Positions 9,761-21,427 of a DNA stretch of 64,000 nt are shown here, one piece after another. This stretch comes from Rhinopomastus cyanomelas. Its lineage: Eukaryota > Chordata > Aves > Bucerotiformes > Rhinopomastidae. The translations under genes were made by a program, and so were the position numbers. The stretch lies in contig VXBP01004157.1 of NCBI GenBank assembly GCA_013400115.1, forward strand, positions 390,494 through 454,493, in the 5' to 3' direction. Position 1 is the stretch's first letter. Each line of letters opens with the position of its first letter. Under the pieces are notes generated by a model that saw only the letters and a list, made by a program, of their open reading frames with translations, was not told the DNA's origin and ran no database searches.

Positions 9761-9810
9761 TGTACAAAGACTGATAATCCAGTCAATGAACAAATTATTC
9801 ATTGTAGAAC
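9761..9810 (+). other. short spacer, no env
   Basis: Only about 50 bases separate the integrase end from the polypurine tract. No envelope gene is present in this copy; it was either never there or has been removed. Confidence 0.6.
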
Positions 9811-9820
9811 AGAGAGAGGG
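9811..9820 (+). promoter_or_regulatory. polypurine tract
   Basis: AGAGAGAGGG immediately before the 3' LTR, the normal primer for plus-strand synthesis in retroviruses. It confirms the orientation and the LTR border at 9822. Confidence 0.75.
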
Positions 9821-9821
9821 C

Positions 9822-10211
9822 TGCTTGTAGGATTGCAGTCAGAATGCATGGCATTGTTAGATCTGGGAGGCATAGATCTGAGACCTTGGAAAAGGCAGCT
9901 GGAGACAGGGACATGAGCGAGAATGCTGCAAAAATGGAATGTGGCTTACAAGGATGGAACCAGGCGAGCAGAGTAGATACATCCTGAAGCAAGCTATTCT
10001 ATGAATTTCTGTAGGTTATTGTGTTAACTGCCTGTGGAGAAAAAGTAGAACTAACCGAATCACGTAACTTTCAGATGTGTCAGGATGCAGCTGGTGAAGA
10101 ATACTGTAAGGTACATAACCCAGTCATTTTGTAGAATAAGCGTCTCCTCACTAATGACTTCTGATGTCTGAGCATTATGTAAGGAGTACCCCCTCAAACC
10201 CCATCGTAGCA
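9822..10211 (+). repeat. 3' LTR of the nested endogenous retrovirus
   Basis: Partner of the LTR at 1733-2141, starting at TGCTTGTAGG and ending TAGCA. It lacks 19 bases present in the 5' LTR near the middle of the 3' half. A possible weak poly(A) signal ('gaataagcg', about 10134) is shared by both LTRs. Confidence 0.88.
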
Positions 10212-12354
10212 GCTGCTTACTGTTTTTATAACCCCCACTGGCAGCTGGACAGATGCCCCAGTGCAGCAGGTAACGTAGTGTTGACGGTAGTGACTCGGTA
10301 GGACACTTCTTGCTGCTGGTTTTGTTTGTGATTTAATTTATTTAGTGATTTGTAGCTGACAGCACAGGCACAACCTCACACAGACAAGGGTTAAGAAGGT
10401 TCTTTATTTTCTTCCAGTGTTTGGACAAGGTTCTGTGTCCCTGGGCAGAGCTTCCCTGCCCTCTTCCTCTTATTTTGTGCCAGCTGAGCGTGTGAGGCTT
10501 GAGAACAGAACAAGCTGTAACTGCTGCCCAGACCCTGTCTCCCCTCTGTACAAAGTGGTGCAAGAAATGATGATGTTTGCGCAGCATCTGCTGCTGTGAG
10601 TGGCTCTAGATTGTCCCTTCATTGCAGATGAACACCCTGGGGATCAGGAAATCACCTTTCTCCTTCTCATAGCGAAGTGGCAGAGCCCCACTAAAGGAAT
10701 GACCATTTAGGAACTGACAGTCTGTTGGAACTGCTTTGCAAGCTGTGGCTTTCTGGCCCTTTGTCTTCTGAGCCGCCAAGCAGCTACTTCCAGCAGCTGG
10801 GAAGTGGCCTCCTGAGCATGGCCCCTATGTAGGGTGTACGTAAGCCTCTCAGACTGGAAATGCAGAATCAGAGATCAGGGACTAAGTAATCCATGGTCCT
10901 AGCCTACATAGTCCAAGTCTGTGCCTGGGGCAGTGTTCGCTGTGCTCTCCGATGACAGAAACCTGGTGGAGATGGCAGAAGTGGTGTCTGCTGAAGTGTT
11001 TGGGTTGTCTTGGTCCCTTTCAGTTTCTGGCTAACGCAGAGATCTCCTGGTGGTGTGAGCAGATGCTGCTTCAGCTTTTAAACACAATTATTGGCCTGTT
11101 CTGCTTAGTTAATAATTTAAGTAGCCTCCTACACTTTGCTGTCTGTCCATCCTCCCAGATGCTCCCAGCCAGCCACCATGTTGGTCAGTGTCAGGCAGAT
11201 GAGCCCTCTGAGGCAGAATGAAGCAGCAGTGATGAGTGGTGCCAGCTGGTAGGAAGGGAAAATTGGTGCTGTTTCCATGATGATATCTAGTGCAAGTGCT
11301 CCACATAGCGTCTGTGGTGGAAAGGAGCCCTTTGTGGTGTCAAGCCTTGTCTGGAGAAAGACAACCTGCTCTGAAGACTTCACAGACGTGGTAAGAAGTG
11401 AAGGGATGAGGAAGAAGGTGAGGCTGGAGGGATACGGGGAGGTGACGAAGCTCTGAGTGAACAGGGTACATAGCAGCCCTGGTGTCCTGCATGTCAGCAG
11501 GGCAGGGATTTCCTCAATTTTTAAGACATTTTCTGCTTTTGTTTGGGTTTGTTCAAAGCTGCATGTTTCCACCAAGCAGTGGGAGCAGGGTGTTGGACCA
11601 GCAGCACTGACCCAAGTGTTATTCAGTTGTCTGTCCTTTCTGTGGCAGCCCGACGCAGTCAGACCTGAACTCAGGAGTTTTCACAAAGTACCTCTGCTGT
11701 TATTTCAGTGGGATGAGGATGGAAAAGTTCTTTGCTAGGTGTTCTCCACTGCTTCTGGCCTTTTAAAATGATGTTGTGCTGCAGAAAAGGTTCAGTTGGT
11801 GAAGCAATAAGAAGTAATTTGAAGCTGCCTCTGCATGTGGAGTACATCAAGTGTCAGGATCAAACTCACTTTTATGAAGCCTCAGGTTTGAGTGTGATCT
11901 TAAAATGTCAGATTAGCATACGACCTTTCCTCATGACTCAACTTCTGTAAAGGAAAGAGAGTTGTAGCAGGATGTGTTTTTGGAGTGGTGATTGCTGGGT
12001 GGGAGCTTCTGTGGAGGGGGGAGTGGGGATCTTTTGCAAGATGGAACATTGTTAGGACAGTGAAGTACGCCAGCAGCTCTGTCCTCTGCTCGGGGGGGCT
12101 GTCAGCAGCAGCAAGAAGCTCACTTTGGAAATCAACTTCCAAATGGTGGGAACAACAATGAAATTGCAGGAGGAAAAAGCCCCTGTGCCCTGAGAGTTTT
12201 GTTCTTCAGCCCCGGGTCTCCATCAAGGGCTCACCTACGGCTCGTTTTGGCTTGAATATAGCAGTAAGGGAGTGGAAGGTGGTGGGAGGGCAGCCAACGT
12301 TGGAAAAGAGTGTTGGAAAAGGGCATGTGGTATCTCAGCTGGCATCTGTTTTCA
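10212..12354. other. intergenic DNA, nothing recognised
   Basis: About 2.1 kb without a repeat or gene that I recognise. Short frames occur on both strands (for example 11129-11575 minus) without family motifs. A pyrimidine tract plus AG at 10401-10418 resembles an acceptor but leads to no recognisable exon. Confidence 0.4.
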
Positions 12355-12590
12355 TGGAGTCACAGACTGGTTTGGCTTGGAAGGGACCTTCAGAGCCTAT
12401 CTAGTGCCACCCCTGCCCTGAGCAGGGCCATCCCCACCCAGAGAAGGTTGCTCAGAGCCCCAAGAGACAGCCTGACCTGGGATGGTACCAGGAATGGAGC
12501 TTCTCCCATCTCTGGGCAACCTGGTCCAGGTTCTCCCCACCCTCAGCAGCAACAATCTCTTCCTTCTCTCCAGTCTGAAATGAGAAAAAT
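12355..12590 (-). repeat. old CR1 fragment
   Basis: Antisense CR1 of an older, GC-rich type, with 'caacctggtccaggttctcc' and 'cttggaagggaccttcagag'. It is more diverged than the abundant copies in this window. The segment 12591-13096 to its right was not assigned. Confidence 0.7.
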
Positions 12591-13096
12591 TGCCAATAAC
12601 AGAATAGGCTAAAAGAACCCACAGCCGGGTCATGGTTGTGCTGGATCATTAGCTGGGGTTTGTAGCTAAGCATTCCTGCTGTATATCACAGTGTGGCTGT
12701 TAATTCAGGAGAGAGCTTGCTGCAAGTGCTGTTGTGGCTCTGCAAGTGCACTCAGACTGTTAGGTGGATGGTGGCGGCTGAGTGACCCCTGTGCCTCTCA
12801 TTACTTTGTGCACTCCCCAGCTTGGGCTGAGTTGGGGAAACAAAGCATGTTTGTCCTTTCTTGAGCTTCACGGTTCAGCTCCTGGTTCGTGGAGCTTCAG
12901 AGAGACCCTCCTGACATAAAAATCACATTTTCCCACATCAAAGTGACCCAATCAAAACTTCCATCTCGAATTTGATGGGGCTGTCAGCCTCTCTCGTATT
13001 AAATCAAATTCAGATTACAGTGCAGCTGTTTCTGACTAACGAACGGACAGGCAAAGGTATAAGGATTTCTAGATGTCTAATAGGGTCAGGGAATGG

Positions 13097-13424
13097 CTCT
13101 CTACACTACCTGAAAGGACACTGTAGAGATGTTGGTGCTGGTCTCTTCTCATAGGGAATTAGTGACAGAAGCAGGGGGGAGGACTTCAAGCTTCAACAGG
13201 GGAGGGTTAGACTGGACATCAGGAAGAAATTCTTCCCGGAGAGAGTGGTCAGGCACTGGAATGGGCTGCCCAGGGTGGTGGTTGAGTTCCCATCCCTGGA
13301 TGAGTTTAAAAGTCACTTAGATGTAGTGTTGGGGGATTTGGTTTAGGGGTGAATTTGTAGAGTAGGGTTGATGGTTGACTCAACACCAAGGGTCTTTTCC
13401 GACTTCAATGATTCTGTGATTCTG
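13097..13424 (+). repeat. CR1 3' end, 'subfamily B'
   Basis: Carries 'ggacatcaggaagaaattct', 'gcactggaatgggctgccca' and the 'ggtttaggggtgaatttgta' ending, a CR1 type distinct from the most common one here. Ends in two ATTCTGTG units. The stretch 13425-13795 is unassigned. Confidence 0.85.
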
Positions 13425-13795
13425 AGGGTAGAACATAAGAGACATCTGAACATCATGAATGTTTTCTCTGCAAGATGCAATTCACACACTTTCATTGCTC
13501 TTTCGGTCCTGTGATCTTTAAGATTAATTGTGATAAACCTCAAAAAATGCAACAGATGTCAGTGCTGTGGAGATTCCCCTCCCATCATAGGAGGAAACTT
13601 CTCTTTAATGGAGCTGAAGAGTCTCATTTACAGAGACTGGGAATTGTTTTGCACGGTGATTCCATGTTGTTGGTGTGACAACGTCTTTGTGCAGCCACTT
13701 AGTGATAACCTGATAGCTCTGCAAGAGAATCAGCTTTGTATTGTCCAGGACCGTGTTATCCAGATGTTGGTACTGTACTGAGACTGCTTTTACAG

Positions 13796-14283
13796 AATCC
13801 CAGAATGATTGAGGTTGGAAAAGCCCTCTGAGCTCAGCCAGCCCAGCCTAGGATCTAATATCACCCCACTGGCCAGACCAGGGCACTAAGGGCCACAGCC
13901 AGGCTGTCCTTAAACACCTCCCTGGGATGGGGACTCCATCACTGCCCTGGGCAGTCCAGTCCAGGCTCTGATCACCTGTTCCATGAGGAAGGGCTTCCTA
14001 ACATCCAACCCAACCCACCCCTGGCAGCTTCAGGCCCTGCCCTCTTATCCTGTCGCTGGTTGCCTGGGAGAAGAGCCTGACTCCCACCTGACCACAACCT
14101 CCCTTCAGGGAGTTGGAGAGAGGAAGAAGGTCCCCCCTGAGTCTCCTTTTCTCCAGGCTAAACCCCCCCAGCTCCTCAGCCTCTGCTCATCAGCCTTTTG
14201 CTCCACTCTCTTCCCCAGCCTTGTTTTGCTCCTCTGGACACATTCCAGCCTCTCCATCTCTTTCTTGAAGTGAGGGGCACAGA
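13796..14283 (-). repeat. old CR1 3' end
   Basis: Antisense copy of an older CR1 class: 'agaatgattgaggttggaaa', 'ccttaaacacctccctggga', 'gaagggcttcctaacatcca' and 'tctccttttctccaggctaa' in consensus order over almost 500 bases. Confidence 0.85.
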
Positions 14284-14439
14284 CAGATTTTTCATGAGAA
14301 ATGAAATGATAATCCTGTTGCTACACTGCTTATTCAGAGGTCTTGACAGACCTCTAGAGCCTGGCCCCCTGCTAACTGTCTGCTGGCCAGAACTACACCG
14401 GGACATTTGGATTCATTTTCACAGCTTTTGCAGAGCTGC

Positions 14440-14735
14440 AGAACATTAGGGATTGGAAGGGACCTCAAAAGATCATCCAGTCCCATCCACCTGCCACAGC
14501 AGGATCCCCTAGATCCAGTCACACAGGAACATGATGAGGAGGGTTTTAAACATCTCCAGAGAAGGAGACTCCACAACCCCCCGGGCAGCCCCTTCCAGGG
14601 CTCTGTCACCATCACTGGGAAGTTCTTTCTCAGATGGATGTGGAACCTCTTCTGTTCCAGCTCCCCTTGTCCTATCATTAGGTGCCCCTGAGCAGAGCCT
14701 AGCTCCATTCTCCTGACATCTGCCCTTTCACATAG
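14440..14735 (-). repeat. CR1 3' end, 'subfamily A'
   Basis: Antisense copy starting 'acattagggattggaaggga' and reaching 'cctgacatctgccctttcac'. It is 5'-truncated about 300 bases from its 3' end and sits head to tail with the older antisense copy at 13796-14283. Confidence 0.88.
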
Positions 14736-14961
14736 CAGCTCCTGGTGTCCAATTTTCCCACCACCAGTGATCCCATCTGTGACTCTCTCAGCTGATTTGG
14801 TCTGTGGAAAACCACAGGCAGCTCCCTGTAATGCAGACTAGTGTTTTCTAAACCATCTGTGGCTGGGTTTTGACTCATCTTTTCCAGTGTGACTTCATCC
14901 CTTTTACTCACAGCATCAGAAGTAGCTCCTCCATGTCTTGCAGGTGCACCAGACCAAGGCG

Positions 14962-15104
14962 AGTTGTGAAGTCTCCTTCTCTGGATACATTTAAAACCCA
15001 TCTGGATATGTTTCTGTGTGACTTGGTCTAGGTGATCCTTCTCTGGCAGGGAGGTTGGACTAGATGATCTTTCGAGGTCCCTTCTAATCCCTAGTGTTCT
15101 GTGA
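14962..15104 (+). repeat. short CR1 3' tail, subfamily A
   Basis: Last ~140 bases of CR1, from 'gtgaagtctccttctctgga' to 'ctagtgttctgtgat'. The flanks 14736-14961 and 15105-15537 hold nothing recognised. Confidence 0.85.
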
Positions 15105-15537
15105 TGGAGCCTGTCACAATCACAGAAAGTGTTTGCACTTGATCTCTGTGAAGGAGTGGAGCTGCTGCTAGCAGTTAGGGGAGTTTGTAGTTCCTCATCT
15201 CCTGGATGTTGCAGCCTCATGGTGGCATCTGCATCTGTATCCCACCTCCTGCAGCAATGACCTGCTCTTGCTCTCTAACATCTTTATTTCTGTTATTGGC
15301 CCCTAGGAACATCACAGACCACAGCTTTAGAGGTACTGAGCTGAGTAGCAGCCCTTCCTGTGAGGTCGCATGGAGTTGCAGCTGTGCTCTCTCTGTCATG
15401 GTGCCCCTGGCATCTACAGACTCTGTTTTACCCCCTTGTCCCAGAATAGCTCCGTCCTGCTGAGACACAAGCACAAGCATTTCAGGAGGCTTCCCATTTC
15501 CCAGCTTCTAACACTTGCAGGCAGTAAGGAAGGCTGG

Positions 15538-15987
15538 GACAGAATCCAACCCAGAGCCACAAAGATGATGAAGTGGAGCATCTTCCTGATGACCAAAGGC
15601 TGAGGGAGCTGGGTCTCTTGACCTTGGAAAGAAGGAATCTGAGGGATGACCCCATGAATGTTGATCAATATGTGAAGTGTGGCTGTCAAGAGGATGAAGC
15701 CAGGCTCTGCTCAGGGGCACCCAATGATAGGACAAGGGACAATGGGTGTGAGCTGGGACAGAGGAGGTTCCGCACCAATGTGAGAAGGAACTTCTTCCCA
15801 ATGAGGGTGGCAGAGCCCTGGAAGGGGCTGCCCAGGGTGGTTGTGGAGTCACCGTCTCTAGAGACGTTTAAAACCTGCCTGGCCATGTTCCTGTGTGACT
15901 GGATCTAGGCGATCCTGCTGTGGCAGGGGGATTGGACTGGATGAGCATTCGAGGTGCCTTCCAATCCCGGATATTCTGTGATTCTGT
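15538..15987 (+). repeat. CR1 3' part, subfamily A
   Basis: Covers the end of ORF2 and the 3' UTR. The frame at 15573-15908 encodes the C-terminal block ('RRNFFPMRVAEPWKGLP', 'CLAMFLCDWI') almost intact to its natural stop at about 15906-15908. The stretch 15988-16551 is unassigned. Confidence 0.9.
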
Positions 15988-16551
15988 AAGGGCGTGAGCC
16001 ATCCTGGGCTGAGGCTCTCTCACCTCCTCTGGGAAGCTGCAGTGCAGCTCCAAGCACCTCAGCTGTCCCTCAGCAGGCACTGTGACTTTGCCAGCCTTGG
16101 AGATTTCGTGGTTCTCTCTTAGTCACTGCAGAGATGCTCAAAGCAAACAGAGCCCCCAGTGCTGCCAGCAGCACTGAGCTGACTGCTGTTTCATGCAGCA
16201 GGAGGGACAGCAGTGGTTGGGTCAGGGTGGCAGAGGTACCTGGGGAGGACAGGAGCGAGAACCCATCAGGTCCATCTTCTCAATCATTAAGGGGTGAGGC
16301 AGTTCCTTGTCACAAGTGGGGTCAGACTGAATCTCCACACCTAGGAGAGGAGAGAGAACGTTGACTATGACTGACAGGGACTGAAGGAAAGGATGACTGG
16401 TAGCCTGCAATGAGGGAGCTACAGATACAGGAGCATCTACATGAGAAAAGTCACAACTCTACATAAAGTTTGAGTTCCAAAGCAGAGGTCAGTATCAGGA
16501 GTCCTGGTGACCCTGTCGAGTGTTAGAGATCTCCCCCACTAACCTTGATTT

Positions 16552-16674
16552 TTAAAACTTGCCTGGGTGTGTTTCTGTACAACTGGATCTAGGGGATCCT
16601 GCTGTGGTGGGGGAATTGGACTGGATGATGTTTCAAGGTCCCTTCCAATCCCTGACAGTCTGTGATTCCGTGAT
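16552..16674 (+). repeat. short CR1 3' tail, subfamily A
   Basis: From 'tttttaaaacttgcctgggt' through 'gatctaggggatcctgctgt' to 'tgattccgtgat'. About 120 bases, 5'-truncated. Confidence 0.85.
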
Positions 16675-18037
16675 GGCAGCAGTGCAAACAGCCCCAAGTG
16701 GCATGAAAGGAACAAGCTGGTTCCTCGATGAGCTGGAAGCAGACCCATCTCTGTAACGCGTGCCAGTGGTGTCCTGCCTGTCCTGGCGGGTTTTCCTGGC
16801 AGCCTTGCGCGTTGTCAGAGCTGGCTGGAGGAAAGCAGCAGGTACCCAGAACCACTGATGGTGGCACTAGAGGCCCATTCCGCTGTTCTCCCAGAAAGCT
16901 CGTAAAGAACATCAGAAATAGATGCTATCGGCCCATCAAGAATTAACAACACGCAGCAGATGGTAACACCTACCCTTTGCTACAGATCTATTTTTAGTCC
17001 AGACTATTTACCAGTGAGTTGTGGCAAAGGTTGAGAAATCCAGCCTCAGGAGGGGTGCAAGCCAGGAGAGGTGGGAGGGAGTGAAGAGGTTCTCTCTTAC
17101 TTCAGGTATCATTGGTTGATTGGTTTGTATGCCATGGCTGTGCTCAGGGGAAGGGATGAAGGTGATTCTGTCAGCCCCAAACTGTCAGCTGGTGGTTGGA
17201 AACTACAGTTCTGGCAGTGTGTGACCAATCCAAGAGACATGAACTGTGTTGTGAGGTGGAAAGTGAACTGTGTCCCCAATGGTGTCACCAGGGTGATGTA
17301 CAAGGACTTGTGGACCCACCTGTGTGTGTTTACCTGTCACGTCTTTTCTTTGCCCAGCGTCTCCTCTCTGCTTTATTGGCTTCTGCTCCCTGACAGTGAT
17401 TTAGAACAGTCAATGCACATTGATGCCTGTTGGACCTGATGCTCCTCCAGCCTGAGAGCAGGTCTTCACTGCCAGATTAGCTCAGGCTCCCACCCATCCC
17501 TGACTACAAATCCCCCTGCCAACAGTGCACCCAAAGGTGGTGCCTGGGCTCATCTGAGCTTTGAATAGATGTGGCTGAAGCCACAGTACTGCGAAAAGTT
17601 GGTCTCTGAATGGATGGCCTGGCCATGTGCAGTCCAGCTCAGGGGATGGCTGCACAGTGGTGGGGAAGGGGAAAGTCCCCAAGGTGTTACTATGGAGACC
17701 TATGGGTAGGAACCCATGTGAGCTCCTGCCACCACCACTAAGAGTGCAATGTTCAGAGACTTGGTGGTAGACAGCAGGGTTTGCTGAGGTGCTTGGCATA
17801 GCAGGGGTGTCTCCTGGCCATGACGGAAAGATGGGATGGAGAGCCTCGACAGAAGGCTGAGTGAGCCTCAGGCAGAGAGGCCCAAGAGGTCTGATGACTC
17901 TTTTGGTTGTTAATTCTCCTGTAATTGGCAGCTGCAACCCTGGATATGGACACAGGCAGAGATATTGAGATTCCTCCCCCAGGATGAAGGATGCCACCTG
18001 TGGGGTTGGCAGGCCACGCACTGGATGGATGGGTGTG
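16675..18037. other. intergenic DNA, nothing recognised
   Basis: About 1.4 kb. A minus-strand frame of 179 codons (17482-18021) shows no motif that I know and overlaps other open frames, so I do not call it. No repeat recognised. Confidence 0.35.
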
Positions 18038-18222
18038 TGTTGCAGTTTGAAAATTAACAGAATTTTCAGATGTGCAGATTTGTGCTTTCATGAAGAACAA
18101 AAAGTTTTTTCCAGTTTCTCTAAGCTATCCATTGTCTGGCAAATTTTTCCAAGATGTCATCGAGACCTCACTGCTTTGCTTTCTTTTCCTTTATCTTAAA
18201 TTGTGGTCTTGAACCCACCACA
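18038..18222 (+). repeat. 185-bp miniature of the 1.5-kb LTR family
   Basis: Has the same two ends as the LTR at 4614-6122 (TGTTGCAG... and ...ACCACA), but the first ~70 bases are joined directly to the last ~115. It is flanked by a perfect 5-bp duplication 'gtgtg' (18033-18037 and 18223-18227). The TATA box, GC-rich middle and AATAAA are all missing. Confidence 0.85.
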
Positions 18223-19351
18223 GTGTGGGACCACAGGGTCTGGTTTCTAAGCTGGAGGAGAAGCTGGTGCTACTGCTGGAGGTGACCACCTTGGAGGCTG
18301 CAGCTTCCCAGCAGCCAGCATTTCATGGGCTCTGGGCTCCTTCCTCACTACTGCTCTCTGAGGCCAGACCACACCAGTGTAAGTTGTGGCTGCATGCACT
18401 GACGTCCTGCTCTGGAAGACCATCATCTTGGTGCTGACCAAGGGACTGACCTCCTTGATGGGCTTTTTCTTGCTCAGGTCCTGCTGAGTCCTTTTGGCCA
18501 TGGGCTCTGTTTTGCCTGTGAGTCCATACTGAGAAGAAGCAGGGAGGTCTGCAGATGGGAAGAGGGTTGAAAACCTCTGAAGCAGTCTGCAGTCAGCAAT
18601 CCTGGAAGCTCTGGAGGCCAGAACCTCCTGGTGACCCCTCTGAGCAGGTCATGATCGGACTTGCTTTGGTCTTCTGTTTAACTGCCTTGTTGCAGGCTGC
18701 GTCTCCTGGAGAGAGGTTCCTGCACAGGGCATTTGAGCTGCTTCCCTGCTCAGTGTGAGCATCACATCGGTGAGAAACAACCTCCTCTGAGCTCACGAGT
18801 GCAGGAAAACAGCTTCTGTGCCCAGTTCTGACTAAGTGCTGTGAGATGTTGATGTTTTGTGCTGGATTTGAAGTGCCTGAAAGTTATTTGATTTCGTATT
18901 TATTATTTAACAGGATTCTCCTGGGGTAGTGGCTCTGGCCCTCTCGTTGGCTCAGCTGCGGTTTTCAGGAATAAATGACATGCAGCCTGTTGGGTTGGAG
19001 GGTTGTGTTGGTGGAGAAGAGACCGCTGACTTTTTCTAAGGTTCAGATTGACACTGACGGCTGGGGAGACAACTGGTGAGGCAGTGGTTCCTTTGGAGGC
19101 CTGCAACACGGCTCACGGGCACATGCTGTACATGTGTCATGTCCCTGCACAGCTCAGGCTGAATCTATGTGGAGGAATGAAAGCAGCCTTTTGTGAGCAG
19201 TGGGGATCTGAGATCTGGTCAAAGCTTGCTGTCCCTGAGAGAATCTGGTGGTACCGGTAAGCACAAAGCTTGTGAGAAGCTCCAGTGATGCTGGTGACCC
19301 TCGTGTGAGCAATGCTAACCTCTTTGAGCATTTAACAAGGACTGATGGTTA
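18223..19351. other. intergenic DNA, nothing recognised
   Basis: About 1.1 kb. A basic 84-codon minus-strand frame (18247-18501) exists but I cannot match it to any family. No repeat recognised. Confidence 0.35.
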
Positions 19352-19815
19352 TCAGAGAGTGTTAGGGTTTGGAAGGGACCTTGAAAGATCATCCAGTCCA
19401 ATCCCCCTGCTACAGCAGGATCCCTGAGATCCAGTTGCACAGGAACATGGCCAGGCAGGTTTTAAACCTCTCCAGAGAGGGAGACTCCAAAACCCCCCAG
19501 GACAGCCCCTTCCAGGGCTCTGCCACCCTCATTGGGAAGAAGTTCCTCCTCACATTGATGGGGAACCTCCTCTGGTCCAGCTGACACCCTTGTCCTATCA
19601 TTAGATGACACTGGCTCCATCTTCCTGACACCTGCCCTTCACATATTGATCAACATTCATGGGGTCACCCCTCAGGCTCCTTTTCTCCAAGCTCAAGAGA
19701 CCCAGCTCCCTCAGCCCATCCTCATCAGGGAGATGCTCCACTCTCTTCATCATCTCTGCGGTTCTGCGCTGGACTCTTTCCAGCAGCTCTGTGTCCTTCT
19801 GGAACTGAAGGGCCC
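19352..19815 (-). repeat. CR1 3' part, subfamily A
   Basis: Antisense copy reaching from the 3' end to the 'tccttctggaactgaagggc' block of ORF2, with clean frame pieces of the ORF2 C-terminus at 19601-19828. Confidence 0.9.
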
Positions 19816-19934
19816 AGTTATTTAACAATTGTCACTGATACGTTTATGCATGAAGATGAGGTCTGACAGGAATGTGGAGAAGCCTCTCACTCCTTTTAGG
19901 GAATGCTTTCCACCAGATGGACATGGTGTCATGG

Positions 19935-20006
19935 ATGTCACTGAGCAGAGCCTGACTCCATCCTCTTGACACCCACCCTTCACATATGTATCAACATTAA
20001 TGTGGT
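19935..20006 (-). repeat. CR1 internal fragment
   Basis: Seventy bases matching the CR1 segment around 'gagcagagcctgactccatc' and 'tatcaacatt'. It lies 120 bases beyond a longer antisense copy and repeats part of it, so it is a separate remnant. Confidence 0.65.
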
Positions 20007-21329
20007 CATAAACATTATAACTTCATAGCCAAGGATCCCAGGGCTGTGGTGTCCCTTCAGCTTGTGTTTGCATAACCCCAGAGAAGATCGATGCTGGGCA
20101 GATATTGCTGTTAGAGCTGAGCAGCTGAGCTTTAGCTTGTTGGGCTTTTTTTTTTTTTGTGCTACTTAGTTGAAACAAATAATCAAGAAAACAAAGGTAA
20201 AATAGCTGTAAGATTTCTTATTCCCATGCCTCTTTAATTAAGATCTGAACAAGCTAGTAACTTGTATTAAAAACCTGGGAAACATCTGGCATCTCACTCC
20301 ATAGCAAACTGGAAGCCAAACTGCTGTGTTCTTGCCTTCAGCCAGCTGACTGCACCGTCCTTGAGCAAGGAGCAGCGAGCTGGAGCCTGGTCTGCTCCCT
20401 CAGCCACCTCAAATGGCAACGGGCCATCCCTGAAGGGAGGCTTCTCACCCTGGCTGTGCTGAGATTAGACTTTCAGAGGACTCCTTCCAGCTGCAGGGTT
20501 GAACATGTTGCTATGCAAGAGGCAAAAGCCCTTCTCCTGGAGGACTTTCCTCTGCAGCACTGAGGGAGTGGCAGGGCCACATGGCCATTTGAGTATCACC
20601 CGTGTGAGCGCAGGTAATGGGTTGTGCTGTTGTGAGGCTCCAGCCAAGGTTATTCATTATCTTCAGCACAAAGCTGAGCAGCTACAAAGCCCTGCCGATC
20701 GCTAAACACACGTCAGGGCAAGGCAGGCTGAACTGCCACCTTGCTGTGACAACGAATTCCTGTCCTTGCCTCCCCGCACCCTCCGTGGCTCAGGGACAGC
20801 ACTTGGTGCTCAGTGAAGTCCTTGTTCTGTTTGGTGAAGAACTAGGAGTGCTTTCCAAGGACATGCATTCAGGCTAAAAACGGCTCTTGGTTGTGGTCCC
20901 TGCTCCTGGCTGCTTCCAGCCGCTAAGGCACTCTGGTTCCAGCCTCTCTGAAGTGCGGAAATGCTAAAACAAGCACAAAAGCCTCCCTATACAGGGCTTA
21001 GCTGCTTTGTCTTCTCCTTCTAAGCCTTTTAAACACTTCTTCCTTGTGACCATGAGGTCTAGAAACTTGTATAAAAGCTGAGACTCTCCTAGAAGACCTT
21101 ACTCAGAGCTCTGGGGAGCAGCTGAAATGTGAAGAAAATGAAATCCTGGGTGCTCGGTTTCCCTTTCTCTCCTCCCTCAGCACTCGTCTGAGCTGCGTGA
21201 CGTTAACAGGAAGAACAACTTGAAAGTCCTTCTCCATCTTACATTCCTTTTCTCTAGGGCCAAATACACGGGAGCAGAGGGGTCTTGCCACGCTAGAAAG
21301 TGTCAGGTTTGGACTGGGCTGGCTTTGTC
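20007..21329. other. intergenic DNA with an AT-rich block
   Basis: No gene. A 12-base T run lies near 20147-20158. The AT-rich block 20130-20290 ('cttagttgaaacaaataatc', 'tctttaattaagatctgaac') differs in composition from its surroundings and could be a conserved non-coding element. Confidence 0.35.
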
Positions 21330-21427
21330 CTCGTGTGACTGGATCTAGAGGATCCTGCTGCGGCAGGGGGATTAGACTGGATGATCTTCTGAGGTCCCTT
21401 CCAATCCCTGATACTCTCTGATTCTAT
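21330..21427 (+). repeat. short CR1 3' tail, subfamily A
   Basis: From 'cgtgtgactggatctagagg' to 'atactctctgattctat'. About 100 bases. The following 680 bases (21428-22111) hold nothing recognised. Confidence 0.85.

Noticed and set aside
10401..10599. Acceptor-like pyrimidine tract followed by a 60-codon frame
   Set aside because: No donor or family match. METTL4 already ends in an intact stop upstream.
17482..18021. Minus-strand 179-codon frame
   Set aside because: No recognisable domain, no splice or promoter context, and overlapping open frames on both strands in a GC-moderate region.
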